A stretch of 24,869 nt of DNA from JAOTYV01 sp041557595. GTDB taxonomy: Bacteria; Pseudomonadota; Alphaproteobacteria; UBA8366. Positions 22,070 to 24,869 of this stretch are shown here, one piece after another. Both the position numbers and the translations under genes were made by a program. The notes under the pieces were generated by a model that had not been told where the DNA came from, did no database searches, and saw only the letters and a program-made list of their open reading frames with translations. The DNA is taken from the NCBI GenBank assembly GCA_041557595.1, contig JBFFGE010000053.1, forward strand, positions 1 to 24,869, given 5' to 3'. Numbering within the stretch: position 1 is the first letter of the stretch; the number at the start of each line of letters is the position of its first letter.

Positions 22070-22363
22070 ATGACCAAGGCATATTGGATCGTTCGCGTCT
22101 CGGTGAAGAACGCGGACCGCTATCCCGACTATCTCGCCGCCGCCCGTCCCGCGTTCGAGAAATATAAGGCCAACTTCATCGTTCGCGGCGGCGCCGCCGA
22201 TACGCTGGAGGGAACCTCTCGCGAACGGAATGTCGTCGTCGAGTTCGAGAACCGGGCGACGGCGGTCGCATGCTACCGCAGCGCGGAATACTAAGCCGCC
22301 AAGGCGATTCGCCAAGCGGTCGCCGACGCCGATTTCATTATCGTCGACGGGGTCGCCGCCTAG
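22070..22363 (+). pseudogene. DUF1330 family protein with an in-frame TAA
   Basis: GAGGAG lies 8 nt before the ATG. The reading frame begins MTKAYWIVRVSVKNADRYPDY, runs through FIVRGGAADTLEGTSRERN and VVVEFENRATAVACYRSAEY, typical of DUF1330, and meets TAA at codon 75 (22292-22294). After the TAA the same frame continues AAKAIRQAVADADFIIVDGVAA to a TAG at 22361, which matches the expected end of the family. Family members usually have Gln or Lys after the EY, so one base change would explain the stop. The truncated 74-residue product lacks the last strand-helix part. DUF1330 proteins are small dimeric alpha-beta barrels of unclear function. Confidence 0.85.
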
Positions 22364-22371
22364 GCGGCCCC
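22349..22371. terminator. Hairpin between convergent DUF1330 and CoA-transferase genes
   Basis: GGGGTCGCC (22349-22357) and GGCGGCCCC (22363-22371) form a 9-bp stem with one wobble pair and a 5-nt loop. It spans the original TAG stop of the DUF1330 frame. No T-run follows on either strand, so it is a weak terminator. Confidence 0.3.
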
Positions 22372-22374
22372 GCG

Positions 22375-23535
22375 CTAATCCGCTGCTTCGTCCTTGAGCC
22401 GCAGCTCGGTGAGGATTTCCTCCGTGTGCTCGCCGAGCATCGGCGCCGGTCGCCGGATCGAGCCGGGCGTGTCGGACAGCTTGATCGGCGTGCCCAGCGT
22501 GCGATGGCGTCCGGCCGCCGGATGGTCGACTTCGACGACCATCTCGCGCGCCATCACATGGGGGTCGTGGAATACCTCATCGTGGTATTGCACCGGTCCG
22601 GCGGGAACACCGACGGCGTCGAGCTTTTCGAACCATTCCTGCGACGTGCCCGTGCTGAAGCGCTCCTGCAACAGCACGACCAGCGCCTTGTTGTTGGCGA
22701 CACGGTCCGCCTTGGTGAGAAAGCGCGGATCGTCGGTCAGCGGCATACAGTCGAGCACCTGGCAGGCTTTGACCCAGAGGTTCTGCTGCGACGCGCCGAG
22801 CACCATCCAGCCATCCTTGGTCTTGAACACCTGATAGGGGGAGCTGCCGCGGTGCTGTTGGCCCAGCTTGGGCGGGCGCTCGTCGGTGGCGAAATAATAG
22901 GCCGCCTCGTAGACGCATTTGGAGATCGCGGATTCGAACAGCGACACATCCACCTGCTGACCCTTGCCCGTCTGCTCGCGCGAGGCCAGCGCGGTCAACA
23001 CGCCGACCGCCGCGAACATGCCGCCGCTGGTGTCGGAAATCGGAATCGGCAGGCGGTGCGGCGGGCCGTCCTCGTCGCCGCAGATTGACATCAGGCCCGA
23101 CATCGCCTGGGCGATCAGGTCGAAGCCGCCGCGCGGCCCGTAGGGCCCGGTCTGGCCGAAACCCGAGACCGAGCAATAGACCAGCCGCGGGTTGAGCTTG
23201 CCGAGCACGTCATAGCCGAGCCCGAGCCGGTCGGCCACGCCGGGCCGGTAGTTCTCGATGAAAACATCCGCCTCCAGGGCGAGCTTCTTGCAGACTTCCA
23301 GATCGCCCGGATCCTTGAGGTCGAGCTCGATGCTGCGCTTGTTGCGATTCCACAGCATGAACGGCGCGCTCTCGCCATTGACGAAGGGCGGCGTCTTGCG
23401 CAGCACGTCGCCGTCGCCCTTGCGTTCCACCTTGATGACATCGGCCCCCTGATCGGCCAGCAACATCGCGCAATAGGGTCCGGAAAGATTCGAGGTGAGA
23501 TCGACAACCTTCAGATGGGAAAGAGCGCCGGGCAT
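22375..23535 (-). CDS. CaiB/BaiF family CoA-transferase
   Basis: This 386-residue protein belongs to class III CoA-transferases, which move CoA between carboxylic acids. The N-terminus has LKVVDLTSNLSGPYCAMLLA and GADVIKVERKGDGD. Asp168 in IPISDTSGGMFAAVG is in the place of the catalytic aspartate that forms the acyl-anhydride intermediate in formyl-CoA transferase. GRGYVLEV-type linkage is not visible, but GKGQQVDVSLFESAI is typical. Substrate is unknown; relatives use oxalate, carnitine, succinate or aromatic acids. AAGGAA precedes ATG 23535. Confidence 0.95.
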   Translation of the reverse strand: MPGALSHLKVVDLTSNLSGPYCAMLLADQGADVIKVERKGDGDVLRKTPPFVNGESAPFMLWNRNKRSIELDLKDPGDLEVCKKLALEADVFIENYRPGVADRLGLGYDVLGKLNPRLVYCSVSGFGQTGPYGPRGGFDLIAQAMSGLMSICGDEDGPPHRLPIPISDTSGGMFAAVGVLTALASREQTGKGQQVDVSLFESAISKCVYEAAYYFATDERPPKLGQQHRGSSPYQVFKTKDGWMVLGASQQNLWVKACQVLDCMPLTDDPRFLTKADRVANNKALVVLLQERFSTGTSQEWFEKLDAVGVPAGPVQYHDEVFHDPHVMAREMVVEVDHPAAGRHRTLGTPIKLSDTPGSIRRPAPMLGEHTEEILTELRLKDEAAD

Positions 23536-23643
23536 GGGAAATTCCTTTACCGATCGTGCCTGGAAACCAAGATTTGAAATCGATGATAGCCCAAGGGTGA
23601 CGCGGTCGCGAGTTTGCGGGCTCGCGGCCGTGCGACGAACCCG

Positions 23644-24129
23644 CTATTTCAAGCGCCAGGAGCCCTGCCACCGAAGAACCTGCCGGCCATCCGGGAAACG
23701 CACGAGCGTGGTTGTCGTCCCTTTGCCCTTGATGCCCTTGTATTTGCCGGTCCCGTCCACGAATTCCCAGACGCCGCCCTTACCCTTGCCTTCGCCGCGC
23801 CACCAGATCCACCACGCATCGCCATCCTTGTCGATCGTGTTGCAATAGCCGGCGGCCGATGGGCCATCGGCGGAAACGATCGTCGTGCCCTCGCAGATCT
23901 GCCCCGCCAGATGAAAGGGGTTTGACGTGTCATCCGCGAGAACGACCCCGCTGAGGTCGGTTCGCACGACGGTCTGGCCGCTCGGCAAGGTGCTCTGTTC
24001 GACCTTCACCGGCACGTAGGTCACCGTGCCGCCGCCCTTCCATTCCGCCGCCTGTAGGGGCAGGAAACCGACCAGCAGCGCACATCCAAAGAGCGCCGCC
24101 GGCAATTTTCGCGCAACCCGTCTCCACAT
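23644..24129 (-). CDS. Exported protein of unknown function
   Basis: This 161-residue protein begins with a clear signal peptide: MWRRVARKL, a hydrophobic core PAALFGCALLVGFLPL and a cut after QAA before EWKGG (about residue 28). The mature part contains SNPFHLAGQICEGTT, GYCNTIDKDGDAWWIWW and the Gly/Lys-rich GEGKGKGGVWEFVDGTGKYKG, with RWQGSWRLK at the end. Repeated GTG/GKG beta-strand patterns suggest a small beta barrel as in allene oxide cyclase-like folds; this is inference. GGAGG lies 8 nt before ATG 24129. A second in-frame ATG at 24150 has GGGGAGA too close to it. Likely periplasmic. Confidence 0.8.
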   Translation of the reverse strand: MWRRVARKLPAALFGCALLVGFLPLQAAEWKGGGTVTYVPVKVEQSTLPSGQTVVRTDLSGVVLADDTSNPFHLAGQICEGTTIVSADGPSAAGYCNTIDKDGDAWWIWWRGEGKGKGGVWEFVDGTGKYKGIKGKGTTTTLVRFPDGRQVLRWQGSWRLK

Positions 24130-24195
24130 TATGTTCGCCTCCGCATCCATTCTCCCCGGTCAGGGCCGAATGGACAACCTATCGAAAGACCACAT

Positions 24196-24869
24196 CTAGT
24201 CGTCAAAATCGTACAACACCGCCGCGTTATCGGCGAGGATGGCCTTGCGCGCGCCCGCGTCCGGCACCCAGTCGAGCAGGACGTCCAGATCGTCCGCCTC
24301 CTCCGGTTTTTCATCCGGACCGTGGTGGTGGGGGTGCGGCCAGTTGGCGCCCCAGACCAGCCGGTCGGGCCGCGCCGCGACCAACGCCCGGACCCGGTCG
24401 CCGATATCCGCATAGCGTGGCGGCCCTTCCGCCGAGGAAAGATACGGCGCCGAAATCTTGACCCAACAGCGGCCGGTTTCCAGGAACCGCAACAGTCTCT
24501 GGAAACCGGGATCGTTGACGCCGGTCGCCGCCGGAATGCGGCCGATGTGGTCGATTACGATATCGATGGGTAGTTTCTCCAACAGCGGCAGTGCCGCCGG
24601 TAACCAGTCGCCATCGTCCTGCACCTGCAGGTGCCAGCCGAGCGGCGCGACCTTGCGGGCCATCGCGTCGGCATCGTCGAGCGTTAGATCATCGACCATA
24701 AGGAAGAAGCGCAGGCCCCGAATGCCGGCTGCATGCAGCGCCTTGAATTCATCGTCGCCCGCATCGGTTCGGGTCACCGCGACGCCGCGGGCGCGCGCCG
24801 GACCGATCTGCGCCATGGCGTCGAGGGTGCAGCGGTTGTCGGCGCCATAGAGCGAAGGCTGCACGATGA
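24196..24869 (-). CDS. Amidohydrolase_2 family hydrolase, 5'-truncated
   Basis: The frame is open through the right edge; the first visible residues IVQPSLYGADNRC are internal, so the true start lies outside. This is a TIM-barrel metal-dependent hydrolase of the amidohydrolase-2 group. The segments IRGLRFFLMVDD, IDIVIDHIGRIPAATG, WVKISAPYLSS and LVWGANWPHPH are characteristic, and the last resembles 2-pyrone-4,6-dicarboxylate lactonase (LigI) and related enzymes. LigI opens a lactone in protocatechuate 4,5-cleavage. That substrate is only a suggestion. About 224 residues are visible. Confidence 0.9.
   Translation of the reverse strand, partial: IVQPSLYGADNRCTLDAMAQIGPARARGVAVTRTDAGDDEFKALHAAGIRGLRFFLMVDDLTLDDADAMARKVAPLGWHLQVQDDGDWLPAALPLLEKLPIDIVIDHIGRIPAATGVNDPGFQRLLRFLETGRCWVKISAPYLSSAEGPPRYADIGDRVRALVAARPDRLVWGANWPHPHHHGPDEKPEEADDLDVLLDWVPDAGARKAILADNAAVLYDFDD

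Noticed and set aside
18797..22294. Reassigned TAA codon in this organism
   Set aside because: TAA is the normal stop of several intact genes here (for example the Nudix and FAH-family genes), so a genetic-code change does not fit; mutation or error is simpler.
1..24869. tRNA or rRNA genes, CRISPR array, IS element or prophage
   Set aside because: I looked for T-loop motifs, regularly spaced repeats, transposase and integrase motifs and found none that held up.

Overview
The window is gene-dense, GC-rich DNA that looks chromosomal. GC-rich codons, LysR/TauD/FAH/CaiB-type accessory metabolism, DUF4169 and DUF3565 proteins, a CtrA-like TTAA-N7-TTAA site and a near-consensus GTTC-N7-GTTC-type LexA box all point to an alphaproteobacterium, perhaps a Rhodospirillales-like environmental lineage. 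That placement is inference from family content; there is no rRNA or tRNA gene here. I saw no phage, insertion sequence, CRISPR array or classical defence locus.

Layout. 1-571: 3' part of an intradiol ring-cleavage dioxygenase. 590-874 (-): small protein with a C-terminal AT-hook-like tail. 875-1395: gene-poor. 1396-1566: a compact 37-residue membrane-peptide gene with its own terminator. 1747-3591: ACT-domain protein, DUF4743 Nudix hydrolase and isochorismatase-like hydrolase, probably one operon. A bipartite palindromic repeat (3602-3708) separates this from lepA (-). 5734-8951: ligase-associated DNA-damage helicase and PdeM nuclease, translationally coupled, behind a possible LexA box. 8961-10442: divergent ridA and a TauD/TfdA dioxygenase around a 17-nt dyad. 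A second bipartite palindrome (10455-10550) precedes DUF4169 (-). 10890-13257: small membrane peptide, FAH-family enzyme and M20 carbamoylase-type amidase. 13342-14882 (-): a small unknown gene behind a CtrA-like site, then a tightly coupled pncC/cinA, DUF3565 and SnoaL-like operon.

15012-19411 (+): a second TauD/TfdA dioxygenase, a GNAT acetyltransferase and an adenylation-carrier-thioesterase gene whose thioesterase part is broken by a 1-nt frameshift and an in-frame TAA. Then come a cold-shock gene with a long leader, a small coiled-coil gene, a LysR regulator (-) divergent from a globin, and a DUF1330 gene interrupted by a TAA. The right end (-) has a CaiB/BaiF CoA-transferase, an exported protein of unknown function and a truncated amidohydrolase.

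The most noteworthy points are: (i) two related bipartite palindromes, both in convergent gaps and both supplying the TAG stop codon of the neighbouring minus-strand gene; (ii) three disabling lesions in two genes whose flanking reading frames remain well conserved; (iii) a possible SOS-type box ahead of a helicase-PdeM pair that lacks its usual ligase and exonuclease partners here; and (iv) several very small unlisted genes with strong ribosome binding sites. I did not find a clear candidate for a wholly new system.
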